Both the position numbers and the translations under genes were made by a program. Under the pieces are notes generated by a model that saw nothing but the letters and a program-made list of their open reading frames with translations, was not told the DNA's origin and did not search any database. From Elysia chlorotica (taxonomy: Eukaryota; Mollusca; Gastropoda; Plakobranchidae): 64,000 nucleotides of DNA. The DNA lies in NCBI GenBank assembly GCA_003991915.1, contig RQTK01000931.1, forward strand, positions 76,788 to 140,787. The letters are read 5' to 3'. Shown one piece after another: positions 12,616-25,470 of the stretch (its first letter is position 1; each line of letters opens with the position of its first letter).

Positions 12616-13739
12616 TACTGGAGTTGTTAATTTAATTTTTCCCTTTTATTATTATTATTATTATTATTATTGTTATATTAATACCTACACAATCAAAACA
12701 AACAAACGAAACAGTATAAAAAAGTTTGAAAGGTACCCAGTTTGCATCGATCTTATAATTATTTTGCTATCACTACACAGATCAAATTCACAGACAGACC
12801 GCTTGAGATCATACGCAAAAGATAATGTTAGGAGTCAGAGATTTTATGACGGTCAGACAACAATGAAGCCTGACTCCTTAAGTTCCAATTGATTAATCAG
12901 CGAATGGGATGGAAACTGTTTGTACTGTTCTTTTTTATGTTAACAATAATTCTGACATAACAACATGGTTGTGGGAAAGAAAATTGGTTGACTCAAAATC
13001 TGCGTCACTTACCTCAGACCAAAGAAAAATGAATTGTAACAATGAAGTGATATTGTTTTGAGAACTGATAACATTTATTTTTTTATTTTCAATTGCTCGT
13101 TCGGTTTTAAGATTATCAAATGGTTGCTTTACGAGAACCAAATTCACGCATAAACGAATACAAATACATTTTACAAAGTTTTGGAAACTTCATGTAAATA
13201 TAGAAACATTCCTAATAGAACTATGAATTAGCAGTAAAGCACAATAACCCGGCTTACGGAAGAGAAAGCTGTAAATTTCCAAGTAGGGGCCTACAGTTAC
13301 TAGTCCATGTGGAACACGCGTTATGATCAGTGTGAGGACACGGCCTGGTGTGTTTTGTTAAGTTCCACGTGATGGGCGGCACCAGGTCGAGGTGAGCACT
13401 CAGTTCCAGAGTTGCCATGGACTCGCCACTTTCCATGAAACATGATACACGCACACAGGCGTGTGTAGAACCGCGCGCACGCCCTACGTGATATTTAGAA
13501 CGTAGTGTAGAGTTCCCAGAGAGGGCGGGAGGGTGCGGTTAGATCTGAATGCCATGAAAACAGAAACCATGACTATAAACCGAAAGGGACTCAATAAAGT
13601 AGTATAAATGTCAACAGGAGCAACCACTCAAAGTAAAAAAAAATCTGACGTTTATTATATATATATATCCTTGCAAAAAAATACATTCTAACGGAATTAA
13701 AGCGCGCTCTAAAACAAGAATAAAGATTGTGTTGAAACT
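12616..13739. other. Intergenic, no convincing gene
   Basis: AT-rich with an (ATT)n tract at 12650-12671. A CpG- and GC-richer patch at 13280-13560 has a short minus-strand frame (13454-13254) with no recognisable domain or splice partner. It could be a promoter or first exon, but nothing confirms this. Confidence 0.4.
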
Positions 13740-14155
13740 TAGAACTCCTCAATGGTACATGGAACCTAGTCTACTGTGAGGTTGTGGAAATTCAAAGAAG
13801 CATTGAAGCAACTAAGATGTGGTTCCAACGATGGATGGTAAGAATTACATTAACAGAAAGGAAATTCACCCAGAGAAGAGGAATATACTGGACGGATATT
13901 GCAGGCAAAAGTAAGAAAGGGTCGAGCTAAATTCTTAGGACATGTCATGGTAATAGGAGCAGGGTTGACTCGGCGATTGCTGACAACGTTATCGTCGAAG
14001 GGGAGAAAGCGGGTAGAAATAAGCGAAGGAAAATGCTAGACATCACGAAGTAATGTGTTTTCAGGACAGAACAATAAATGTTTTAGCCACACACACAACT
14101 AGAAGACAAGAGTGGAGAACTATGATACGTGACGAGCTCTCGCGAAGCACATGAA
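13740..14155 (+). mobile_element. Decayed LINE reverse-transcriptase C-terminus
   Basis: Shifting frames on the plus strand encode the typical tail of non-LTR retrotransposon ORF2 proteins. EIQRSIEATKMWFQRWM is followed by a FLGHVM piece near 13931-13948 and a GRNKRRKMLD piece (near 14014). The end is RRQEWRTMIRDELSRST and a TGA at about 14152. Several frameshifts and stops separate the pieces, so the copy is dead and 5'-truncated. The subfamily is not determined. Confidence 0.72.
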
Positions 14156-14159
14156 TAAA

Positions 14160-14975
14160 CGAGAACTAGGCTTTTCCAAAACTCCTGAGAAATATCATGA
14201 GTTAATCTTGGCTTAAGCGCCTGCCAGTGTCAGGCGAAAACGCTTTCGAGATTTTCAAGATGATTTACTAAAGATTTGCCTTAAAATCCTATGACGCTCT
14301 GTCTATTTTTTTATGTCTTTCAGTTAAAAATAAATGTCTTTAAACGTTTGTTTGTAAACCTTAAAGTTTTTACCATAGGCACAACACATGTTCCTTGTCT
14401 CCCATATACCAAGACGCCTTCTAACACCCGATGGCTTCTTCTTTTCTATTAATGCAAAGAAGATTAACTGTATCAAAATGAGGCAGACAACGCGTTGCTT
14501 TGCGAAATTTCTCAGAAACCTCGATAGATTTTGATTATTTTTTTAACTACCAATCCCTATTTTAAAGATTTGTAACAGTCTTTCTCAAATTTTTTATTTT
14601 ACGTGAAAATATAAAGGAGAAAAATAATCAAATTTAATCTGGCTTATTTCCTTCATCTTCTGTTCCCGAACCTTGTATTCTTACACAAGCCATGTGATCA
14701 CTTTGTGTATGTGTGTGTGTATATATGTGTGTGCGGTCGGTTGTCTAAAAGTTTAAAAGTAAAGACAAACATCTGGTAAGAGTATAATCCCACCTTGTAT
14801 TCTTTCCGATTGTATCGAGCTAAAGACTCTACAAAAGTTCTTTAGAAAGGTCAACCGAGGGAAGTTAAACAGAAGCAAGACCCAAACTGACCCAGTGCCT
14901 GTTGGCCTGAATAACACAACGTTACTCCTGTTTGTTTGTTTGTGCTTCCCAAACCACGTCATGTAATGTGGACAG
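14160..14975. other. Intergenic, no gene seen
   Basis: AT-rich, with a short TG/TA dinucleotide stretch at 14706-14735. No coding segment is supported. Confidence 0.5.
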
Positions 14976-15024
14976 ATCTCTCTCTCTCTCCCTCTCCTCT
15001 CTCTCTCTCTCTCCTCTCCTCCCC

Positions 15025-15108
<84 letters not shown>

Positions 15109-15240
15109 TCTCTCTTTCACCCTCTCTCTGTCTTTTTTGCTCTTTGCCTTTCTCTCCCGATCCATCTCTCTCCCTCTTTCTCCCTTTCTCTCTTTCTCTC
15201 CTTTTCTCTCTATATCTATCAATCTACTATCTATCTATCT
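14976..15240. repeat. Impure (CT)n microsatellite
   Basis: Long pyrimidine tract of CT repeats with CCTCT and TTCTC interruptions, ending in a few ATCT units. The Leu-Ser-rich frames over it are artefacts. Confidence 0.95.
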
Positions 15241-17691
15241 GATGAGGTATCGTCCCAAGCATCGTGTCTTGAGCGAAGAAAATGAACGCAACCCATTGAT
15301 GGGTACCTAAGCCAATTTGTACTGAGTACATTTTTTTAAAGATGCTCTGTAATGTTGTTCTCAGAAAATATGCTTTGTAAGTAAACAATAATTTTCAATG
15401 TTTATGTTGAAAAAATTGGGCGAAAATCATGTCTAAAGTCAATTAAATTAAAAGCCTTTTGTCTGTTTGTGTGTTTGTGTGTTTGTATATTGCAACGTAG
15501 CCAACCACGACAGCACATTAATTTTGTTAATGTTGAACAGACTAGTGGCACACAACTAACGCGAATCCACCTCAATTTTATTAACATTGATATTCACAAA
15601 GAAACACAAGATCTTTGAAAAATAATTGTGCACCCCAACCTCCAAATTATATATTATATATTTAGTTTTGAACAGTTCGATGCTGTAACCGATAAAGTGG
15701 ACCACTTTAAGGTAACAAGTTTAAAAGTGAAAATAGTTTTACCATAATGTTAATACTTGAACTAAAACTAAAATTAAAATTTCAACAACTAATACAAATC
15801 TATTGAGATTTTTAAGCAAGCCACATGCAGTACATTGTACACGATACTATGTCTATCAAACGTACCAACGACACTTACAAAAAATATACTACGTGATGCG
15901 AGAGTCCTTTGTAGAAAATCACCAAAAAGACCAAACAACAAGCAAGGCAGTTCGTGTTGAGAAGACAGTGGAGAAGAGGACCCATTCCCTGGCTACTTAA
16001 TCTTGTTTATGTAGCGCCTGCCAATAGCCTGGATTAAGTTGATCCCCCCTCCCCCTCCTCCCCCTCCCCAGCCAGGTACATGGCCTGTCTCTCACCGGAC
16101 TCAAGTGCTACCTGGCTCTAAGTGGACTGGACATACACCAATTGGTATTCGACTTGGTAAGTTTATTGGTCGAAGCTAAACGTTTAAAGGTAGACAGAAA
16201 AAAAGAAAGGAAAGAAATAATTATGTTTCGATTACACAGTATTATCAATTTCCAACAGTTTTTCCGAAGTAGAAGGTTATAACGCACTAACATTTTGCTG
16301 CTTTTTTTTTTAGTTTTAAAGTGTTTATAGCTCGTTTTATTAGGTCTAGGTGTATTTACAAGTCGTTCATACTTGATTGTATTACTGAGTAATCAAAGAA
16401 AATTACATTGTGGGCTAATCGTATCTTGTCCTATATTTTATATAACCTTCACAAAGAGAAGCCAAACGATTAATAAAGAGTATAATTATTAAAAGATTGT
16501 TTATCATAAGTCTTGGTGTTAATAACATTAAGCGAGATAAAAAAATTTCAGCATGTAATACAATTTTTAAAAGTCGTTATAAAATGTGATTGCCAACATA
16601 GGATGATAATTGCTTTATGGTGTACCGCTAAAAGAGTGTATGCAAATAGTACTAAATCTAGATTTAACCAAAGGAATCAAAGAAGTACAGCTTTAAAATA
16701 CATGAGTGTAGTAAGGTTATAATTATGTAAGTAGTTATTAAAAAAGACACACAAAAAAACCGAAGTCCCTAAGTTGCATTCCAATCAATAAGTAGGCTCA
16801 TCAAAATCTGATCTGTATGTTCTCCTTCCCAGGCCTGTCTAACTTTATGAGATTCTTCAATTGCCATCTTTAAGTCGATTAAAACAGCAAAAAAACGCTA
16901 GTGAATTATTCTAAATTAAACGATAATATAACAAAACACACTGTGACTCTATCAAAACTTACTGCGAGGAGATAATTGGTAGTTCCACTTTCAAAGTCGA
17001 TACAAAATACCAAAAAGTAAGGAAATTGCAATAACTGACTATGATAAAAAAAAAATCACTGCTTATTATCACTGTTTATTATCTTTACATTTTTCTTTTC
17101 TCGAACTAAAACAATTTTCAAGGAGGATGGTTTGAATCATTTTACTCCAAGGACCTAGTGCTATAATGCGACATTCTTTAAGAGCACACGCGTTTTGCTT
17201 TATCTACAGTGTTCTTCCGTCTAGTCGGCGCGAGTGCCCCTACCTTTTCTAACTTGCACAAGCCTGTCTGGAAAAAAGCAGGTGTTGGGATTCGGAAGGG
17301 GTGAGGGGGGCGGGGCGAATGAGCTCGACTGAGCTTACAGTCCATAGCTGTTAAGGGGACTGGGCTATGGCGAAGAGAGCGGGAGAGATAAGTATTGATC
17401 TTTCAACTGGTAATTTATCACTACTACTACTATTATTATGATAAAATGTGTAGCTCATAGCTAGGAAGTACATTCTATAGAGATTGGGGTACAGAAAGAA
17501 GGAAAAGCATAGAACTCAAAACCAAAGACAGGCAGGTAATAAAATAGTGTTTTAAGAGAATTCCAGCCTATCATGTTTTCCTTTAAGTGAACGGTACCTT
17601 TAAGGGGCCGATCAACCGAATCATGACACCTGAATTATCAGGTTAAAAGCTGACAAAAAGCTGACATGTATGCTAATTTCAAACTTTTTAG

Positions 17692-17693
<2 letters not shown>
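15241..17693. other. Intergenic; one GC-rich patch
   Basis: No coding segment is recognised. A GC-rich patch at 17220-17390 contains GGGGCGGGGCG, an Sp1-like GC box, and could be a promoter of an unseen transcript. A C-rich run lies at 16044-16069. Confidence 0.35.
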
Positions 17694-17761
<68 letters not shown>

Positions 17762-17776
17762 TTTTTTTTTTTTTTC
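17693..17776. repeat. (AAT)n microsatellite with poly-T end
   Basis: About 67 bases of AAT trinucleotide followed by about 15 T residues. Confidence 0.95.
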
Positions 17777-20700
17777 AAGATTTTGTAAAAGTATTTTGGG
17801 ATGAAAAGGGAGACCATTTATTTTGAAGCAGCAAGCTGTCACCGCTGAGAAACTGAGAAACGTGCCTATTGGAGACAACTCATGCACAGAACGCGGAAGA
17901 AGCTGGTTAATTTGTTATGTCTTCTCGCTCCGCCTCAACACCAGTACGGAGGTTTTCACTTCTTTTCATCCTCGCTTGAGCTTGAAACACATGTAACATT
18001 AACCGTATTTGAATCGGAAGAGAATTGGTTTTAAAAGACTCAATCCGCTTATTGATACACGTGTATATGTGTATTTATTTTTGGTTACACCCACAGAACC
18101 GGTTATAAACCTCTCAATGTTATTCACTTTGTGCAAAGGGAGATATCTCATGACGTATTGTTTTTTTCTTCTTTTCTTTCATTTGACTGTTCCCATTAAT
18201 TTAACAATCAAATAAAAACCTTAGAACTGAATAGCAATATTTTTCGGTTGGATCTTCAAGATTGGTGATAATGTATACATATGCTAAAAGTCTTCAGATT
18301 ATGATGAAAAGGTTTAAAGGATCAAATGCAAATCCACGTTATCGTCAATGGTCGTAGAGAACTACTTTGTTATTTGTTGTCAATCAATACACTGAAAGAA
18401 ATCACCAAAAGTAACCAACTTTTCTGGTGGACATGAGAGCCTAATTGTTTTCAGCAAGGAAATTATCAAGCTATGGATCTTTGCTACATTTGCACTGTTA
18501 ACATCAGCACTCAGAGCTATCAATATGGTTATATTGGGGACTCCATTGAAAAAAAAAGATAGTTTTCATGTACAGAGGCAGATGAAGCAACATTTGCATT
18601 TTAAAGCATAGCTTTGTCATTTGGAATCTTTAAGTCTATTTCAAAAGCCTATTGGCGCAGTCATAGTTTATGTTATGTTCTACTGGGGTAATGTGGTACC
18701 ATGACTGCCAACTGGCATAGATCGGACTTGCGCCGTTATTTTGTGTAGAGCAGTGACGAATGATGTTGATTTTTGCAAATCTTGGACTGAATCCTGAAGT
18801 TTATTTTCACTTCTTTTGCCTTGATGTATGCCTTGTATTTTGGAATACGATATTAGTTTACACACGCTCGAGTAGGGATATTGTTATACATACGTATTTA
18901 AACAGTTTTATTGGACCTACATGGAACATTTTCTTTTCTTTGCATGTGCGCAGTTCCAATGTCCTTGGTTGTTATTATTTGTTAATCGAATAATCGATTT
19001 AGATTTCAAGATTTGCTCCATTGGAATGGAACTGTCTGTTGTGTCTTCCCGCTTCTCTCGCCGCAGCTTGGTTCTGGTGTGGTTGGCAATGGCCATAGCC
19101 AGCTTTGCTCCACTTCATGCATTGCCTATAACACGATTATGATATTTCCATTTTATTTTAATTGCCTACAACACAATTATGATATTTCCATTTTATTTTA
19201 TTTTACCCCCTCCTTCCTTCTGCACCATGAGACTTGTACTAAAACGTGGCTTTGACTTCTGTCTTTACTGTTTTGAAACGCTAAGTTCCTGGACGACGGG
19301 GGAGTGCTAGTTGCTCATGGTTTTTAGGCTTATAAAGAGTACATTCAGGTATTTTTTTTTCAGAAATAGCAAAAGTTTTATCGGAGCTTTTTTTTAGTAT
19401 AAAACCCTAGGTCTGTGATTATAATGTGAGATCTTTCAATAAGATGGGATTTTTACAGAACACGTTGGTTTCTACTATTCACAAGCTGAATGTCTGAAGT
19501 GCAGGAAGCGGGTATCCAAACCATAATAATTATGTTTTGTTGTTTTGTTTAGATAGCGGATACATGAAAATGTTATTTCTTTTGTCGAGGTAGAGCGCTG
19601 CAGGAGTCCGCCGTTTAATGATCCATGAAATATGCCCTGACACTGGAACAAGCATCGCGATAAAAGCCCGCTTGCCAAAAAGTATGATTATGAAAAAAAA
19701 TTACCGTAAGAAAGAATAACATTATTCTTGAAATCTCGGAGAGGGATTTGCTCGCATGAATTCAATGAATTTCAGCAGAGCAGGAAAACTGGCGGCTCGG
19801 GTGGGTGAAAGAGTCAGTTAAACCCCGGGCCGTCCTCACTTTGTTAGGGTCTTTATCTGTTCTAAAGCCGCCCTCCACAAAGGTTTGTCAACTGAGCGAT
19901 TCTCTACAAGCGACAGCACAGCAGAAAGAAACCCCTACATACAGTTTAATGGTTTGTGTTGGGGCGGCTGGAAAACATTAGAGCTTTCCGTTCAAAGCGG
20001 TTAAAATGAAATCATATTTCATCGCTGTCGGGGAAAACTGGCTTGTTTTGTTTATGATTGTGTAGATGTCACATCCTTAAATATAAATTGTATGGTTGAT
20101 TCACGTCTTATATAATTAAAAATAAATCATACATGATAAAAGAGTCACCATATAGAACTGAAAAACAAAGGCCTAAAAACAAACAATCAAAAAACAAGTG
20201 TTATATCATGGTTTCTTCCTAACAGTAAACAAAATAAAAGTAACGCTAAATAAATAGAAAGAGTATTGTAAAACAAACAAAATGGATTAAGTTATTAAAA
20301 TCGAAGTGATATGCATATTTTATTATTAACCAAAAGTGATGGCAGTCCCAGAAAAACAAAGCTACTGCAAAGAATATGCTCGGCCTCTTCTGTGTACACT
20401 ATAATCTATGACTTGATCCAATAATCTATGACTTGTTCCAATAGTTTTTCTCTGAAGAGTTTGCCCGTTAAGCACAAAACAAAACAAAATGTGTGGTTGA
20501 AAATATAATACAAAGGATTAAATAAAATAATAACTATTTCTCTGCAGTTCTTTTTTCTTTTAATCATAATTGACCAGATTCTCTCATTCTCATCATCTAT
20601 TCCTCCTCACTGTGTACAGCGAAATGATCAAGTCTTTGAAACAATCGCAAATTTCCTTTATCCGTTCACTTTTTAACATTAAACTTGATAAGTTTTACTC

Positions 20701-21187
20701 CCCTTATAATAATTATTATTATATCACCCAAAGAATGATCGTCAAATGATTATTCTGGTGTAAGAATTTCACCTTTTAACGTCCCAATAGACGATGTAAG
20801 TCACACAGTATGCAGCTGTTCTTGGCGCCGACCTACTCGACATTTAGACTCATTTCATGAGGGGGGGGGTGATAATATATAGACAGGAAAAAAAGAAATA
20901 GCCTCATGTGTGAGTAAATTCTGGTTATAAGAGGCTACCAACAATTCGACTTGCATACTAGGGGTAGTAAGCACAAACATAACGAAGCTTACGACGCGTC
21001 CTACAAATAAGAAGTAGTTGTACTTGCGGCCCTAGATCTCCTATTACCGGAAGTTCCAAATGCCCGACTAGATCAGTACAACTGCTGCTGCACACAGTAA
21101 TCACAGCGCCACCTAGCGTGAGCATTACGGGGCTTTGGAGCTACAGTTCTAGAGATTATATTGCTGTTAAATAGAACTACTGAGATG
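17777..21187. other. Intergenic, no convincing gene
   Basis: A ~40-bp tandem duplication occurs at 19122-19200 (TTATGATATTTCCATTTTAT in each copy). A 23-bp duplication lies near 20399-20442 and a G homopolymer near 20862. GC-richer sequence at 19780-19960 has no frame or splice structure that I can defend. A 38-codon frame with signal-peptide character is at 19026-19142 (see findings). Confidence 0.4.
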
Positions 21188-21465
21188 CGAGCTTTGTTGA
21201 GTTGAGTTGAGTTGGTTTTAACGTCCAACATCAGCACTATATAGGCTATATTGTGGACAGACCCCAAGACGAACGTCTGACAATTGTATGTGCTGCCACA
21301 CACGAGACAGGGCGGGGATACCATGACTCCTGTCTCAGCCGGTCACATTATACTGACACCGACCCAACCAGCAGGGAACGCAGCCGCCAGGATTCGAACT
21401 CGGGACCTTTAGCGCCGGAAGCCGATGTTCTACCGCTGGACCACCGCGCCCCCCACGAGCTTTGT
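21188..21465 (-). mobile_element. tRNA-derived SINE, copy B, with target-site duplication
   Basis: Same family and orientation as copy A. The element (about 21198-21455) is flanked on both sides by the identical 10-mer CGAGCTTTGT (21188-21197 and 21456-21465), a target-site duplication. This fixes its boundaries and supports LINE-mediated retroposition. The tail carries tandem CAACT units on the element strand. Confidence 0.93.
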
Positions 21466-21725
21466 AGCTATCATTATAACAATTCATCATTAGTATTGGG
21501 TTGGGCATGGCTCGTTTTCACATTATAGTACATGAAAGGCTAAAAACTACATAAGTTCTAATCTCGTCCCTATGTCTGTTTATTTGGCAGCGAAGGGAAC
21601 GCAGCAGAATAACCTGAATACAAAACAATTGAGATATACAGAAGGGAGTTAATATATTTGTTTGTTTGTTTTTTGTTGTTGTTTTTTTTTTTTTTTCGTT
21701 TTCTGTTGTTGTTTTTTTTTTTCAA

Positions 21726-21902
21726 ATAAATAGAGGAATACGCACAACTTAGCAACTGAGGGACACAATAAATCAAACACAACTAGAAATTATAGAGAAA
21801 ATACATGACTACGACTTCTATGTATATTTTCTCTATAATTTCTAGTTGTGTTTGATTTATTGTGTCCCTCAGTTGCTAAGTTGTGCGTATTCTTCTATTT
21901 AT
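21726..21902. repeat. Near-perfect 80-bp inverted repeat (foldback)
   Basis: The left arm (21726-21806) and right arm (21820-21902) are reverse complements with one substitution and one 2-base indel, separated by a ~13-base spacer. Each arm contains CGCACAACTTAGCAACTGAG or its complement. A T-rich tract (21661-21722) precedes it. It could be a foldback element, the source of a hairpin RNA, or an assembly or library artefact. Confidence 0.93.
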
Positions 21903-23839
21903 TATCATATTATTCCTATTTCTTGCGCACGTGAATCTACTGTTAGGTCCTTAGAAACTGAGTAGATGTACTCAGAAGTGTTGTGCTTTTGTTTCCTTTT
22001 TGGATACATTTATATATAGTAGATTAGTAGTTAGTGCATTAGATCTAGTTATGTTTTGGCACATGGATTTGAATTCAGCAATCAGACTTGTTTAAATTAT
22101 GTCCCCTGTCTGTGTAGACATTAGACAGGCAATATTTCATTTCAAATAAGTTGTTTTTTTTTTAGTATATAAAAAAGACACCAAAAAATAATAATACATA
22201 AAGGAGCACGCCTGAGTTTCGGAAACAGATTAGACCGCTCAGTTAAGTGTTTAAAACTCAACTATATGAAAAGTAAAATATATCCACAGTCAAATAGAAG
22301 ACTCATACATTACAAAATTAATATCAATAGAGGCAACAAAGAGCACGGGAGAAAGCATAGATAACCGTGTTTGACGAATAAGGAAAGGAGAGAGACAGAG
22401 AAAACGGAGAAAGAGAAATGTTGCATATCGAGAAAATAACATTCAAGAGGAGACACGTTAGCCTGGACAGGTCCCTGGCGGGAGGCAAAAAGAAACCCAC
22501 AGACAACACAATCAAGGGGCTGCACGACACATCGCAGTAGCGACAACAAGCAGGGGTGTAGAGAACGTCAGAGCAGAATGTGTTAAACACGTAAGTATCT
22601 CATGGCAAGAAAGTATTTAGAGAAATGTGCTTCAAATAACCTTTTGTCTATTTGAGTTTCAGTTAATGGGCATTCAATTTTAGATAGCTGCTTATGAACT
22701 GTGATATTGTCAATGGGACCTTGCACTTCAGAAATTCGCTAAATCTACTGGCTATTCGGCGCGGAATACGCAGTAATATTTTTATTTATCCTTTTTAGGG
22801 CTGACAAGTCGAGGAGGGGCGTGTTTAGACAACCAACAACTGACTGATTTGACGAAGCCCGCCCTGTAACTTGTTCGATGCTAAAAGCTGAAACCAGTAA
22901 TTTAAAATGAAACAATGAGTGTTACATAATAAAAGATATAGAAAAGAGTGAGAGAAGGGCCCCAAATTATTGTACTACGTGTTCAGACAATCACATTAAT
23001 TTTGCCTTTAAAATAATAGCAAATGGAGTTCCATCATATCATTTTATCTTTTAAGAATTCAAGCCCTTTTTGTAAGTGAAAATACTCAACGTAACCGCTG
23101 TGTAACTCATAGAACTGAAAGACGATGTCTGTTTTGTTGCCAGATCTACGAGATAATTACTGGTTAGATCGTATATCCACCAGAGAATGTCTTTTTCAGT
23201 CCTAGATATATAAGAGACCGACTGTTTAGCTCCTATATCAATGAGACCATGTCTATTTAACACCTAGATAATGTATAGGCCTATGTAGCACCTAGATCTA
23301 CGAAACAATGACTATTTCACATATTGTCATACATTTCTTCCAGTGTGGCCGCCGCGGTGGGAGGATAGGTAGAGCAGTACACAATCAGGGTGACGTTTGT
23401 TTGGTAAGTTCGATGACACCAATAATGTTCTAAATCAATAAAGCTCACAGGTCAATTGGTTGGTGTCCTAATCTCCAACCTCATCACTAGGATAGATGGC
23501 CGACGGGCCCAACGACTAATGCCTGATAGTTTTGTGTGATACCTACCACACAGAGACCATGGAAAAATACCAACGGTTTTGTTTCGCTCTAACACTAAAC
23601 GCCCCATCCCAGGATCATCTTTGCTAAAGATCGGTGACCTTCATTATTTAATGCAATTAAGGAATGTTGTTGTTTGTTTTGTTTGCTTTTTTAGAAGAAA
23701 ATTAAGAGTAGCAGAATCGCTCATTCAACTAACTGCATAAGTCTACAGTAATTGAGAAAGGGTAGAAAAGGGTAAAAGAAAGAAGACAAGAAGCCTCTAA
23801 AAGATCCCGGGGTCTCGCCTTGCTGGGATTTGGGGGGGG
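21903..23839. other. Intergenic, no gene seen
   Basis: Only short chance frames. The GC-richer region 22440-22580 has no recognisable product or splice partner. Confidence 0.4.
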
Positions 23840-23840
23840 G

Positions 23841-24077
23841 GGTTGGTTTAACGTCCAACAGCAGCACTATATAGGCATATTGTGGACGGACCCCAAGACG
23901 GACGTCTGACAATTTTATGTGCTGCCACACACGAGACAGGGCAGGGATACCATGTCTCAGCCGGCCACATTATACTGACACCGACCCAACCAGTAGGGAA
24001 CGCAACAGCCAGGATTCGAACTCGGGACCTTTTGCGCCGGAAGCCGATGTTCTACCCCTGGACCACCGCGCCCCCCA
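23841..24077 (-). mobile_element. tRNA-derived SINE, copy C
   Basis: Same family as copy A, minus orientation, with the TTCGAACTCGGGACC complement of the B box and the TAACGTCCAACA tail complement. It abuts a G homopolymer (23831-23842). No clear target-site duplication is visible. Confidence 0.9.
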
Positions 24078-24239
24078 TTACACAACAAGAGAACAACAGG
24101 GATGTAAAACAAGTAAAAATCCTTTTTAAAAATTTTTAAGAGCAAAGTTACCAAGCAAACGTGCACAGAGAGCATCCTGCCACTTGGGGGCTGAACTCCG
24201 CTGAAAATGAGCGTGTGATTGGTTTGGCGGTCGCGTGAC

Positions 24240-24367
24240 TTTTGAGCCCAGTCTGGAACCATAATTATGCAATTTGCATTAGACACGTACATCCATGTCT
24301 CAGACCCATAGTACAATGTGGATGTGACAGCACAATTGGCCAGGGGAACAACAATATAAGATAACAT
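24240..24367 (-). mobile_element. Possible LINE reverse-transcriptase fragment
   Basis: A minus-strand frame contains TSTLYYGSETW, close to the (L)LYGSETW motif near the end of many non-LTR reverse transcriptases. The flanking sequence does not continue recognisably and it joins copy C of the SINE, so this is a short, decayed fragment at best. Confidence 0.35.
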
Positions 24368-24563
24368 AAAAATGAGATAACAGTAGACAAGATAAGATGA
24401 AACAATTAGAGATCAAACAAAAGATGACTTAATTATAGTAAAATGAGAAAAGGTGAATTAAGATTCATGTAAGCTAGGGTAAGGTGAGATAAGATAAGAT
24501 CATAATAGCAAATCCCCCACCCCTCTCTCTCTCTCTCTCTCTCTCTATTTTGATTTTCTCGTG

Positions 24564-25396
24564 NNNNNNNNNNNNNNNNNNNNNNNNNNNNNNNNNNNNN
24601 NNNNNNNNNNNNNNNNNNNNNNNNNNNNNNNNNNNNNNNNNNNNNNNNNNNNNNNNNNNNNNNNNNNNNNNNNNNNNNNNNNNNNNNNNNNNNNNNNNNN
24701 NNNNNNNNNNNNNNNNNNNNNNNNNNNNNNNNNNNNNNNNNNNNNNNNNNNNNNNNNNNNNNNNNNNNNNNNNNNNNNNNNNNNNNNNNNNNNNNNNNNN
24801 NNNNNNNNNNNNNNNNNNNNNNNNNNNNNNNNNNNNNNNNNNNNNNNNNNNNNNNNNNNNNNNNNNNNNNNNNNNNNNNNNNNNNNNNNNNNNNNNNNNN
24901 NNNNNNNNNNNNNNNNNNNNNNNNNNNNNNNNNNNNNNNNNNNNNNNNNNNNNNNNNNNNNNNNNNNNNNNNNNNNNNNNNNNNNNNNNNNNNNNNNNNN
25001 NNNNNNNNNNNNNNNNNNNNNNNNNNNNNNNNNNNNNNNNNNNNNNNNNNNNNNNNNNNNNNNNNNNNNNNNNNNNNNNNNNNNNNNNNNNNNNNNNNNN
25101 NNNNNNNNNNNNNNNNNNNNNNNNNNNNNNNNNNNNNNNNNNNNNNNNNNNNNNNNNNNNNNNNNNNNNNNNNNNNNNNNNNNNNNNNNNNNNNNNNNNN
25201 NNNNNNNNNNNNNNNNNNNNNNNNNNNNNNNNNNNNNNNNNNNNNNNNNNNNNNNNNNNNNNNNNNNNNNNNNNNNNNNNNNNNNNNNNNNNNNNNNNNN
25301 NNNNNNNNNNNNNNNNNNNNNNNNNNNNNNNNNNNNNNNNNNNNNNNNNNNNNNNNNNNNNNNNNNNNNNNNNNNNNNNNNNNNNNNNNNNNNNNN
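24564..25396. other. Assembly gap (833 N)
   Basis: Undetermined bases. Long frames reported across it are strings of unknown residues and are not genes. Confidence 0.99.
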
Positions 25397-25430
25397 TGGG
25401 GGGGGGTGGGGGGGGTTTTTTTTTTTGTGG

Positions 25431-25470
<40 letters not shown>

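Noticed and set aside
13254..13454. 66-codon minus-strand frame in a GC-rich patch
   Set aside because: No recognisable domain and no compatible splice sites. The patch may be regulatory, but nothing proves it.
21253..21528. Frames with the recurring peptide CAATHETGRG
   Set aside because: The same peptide recurs in all SINE copies. It is the SINE body read in frame, not a gene family.
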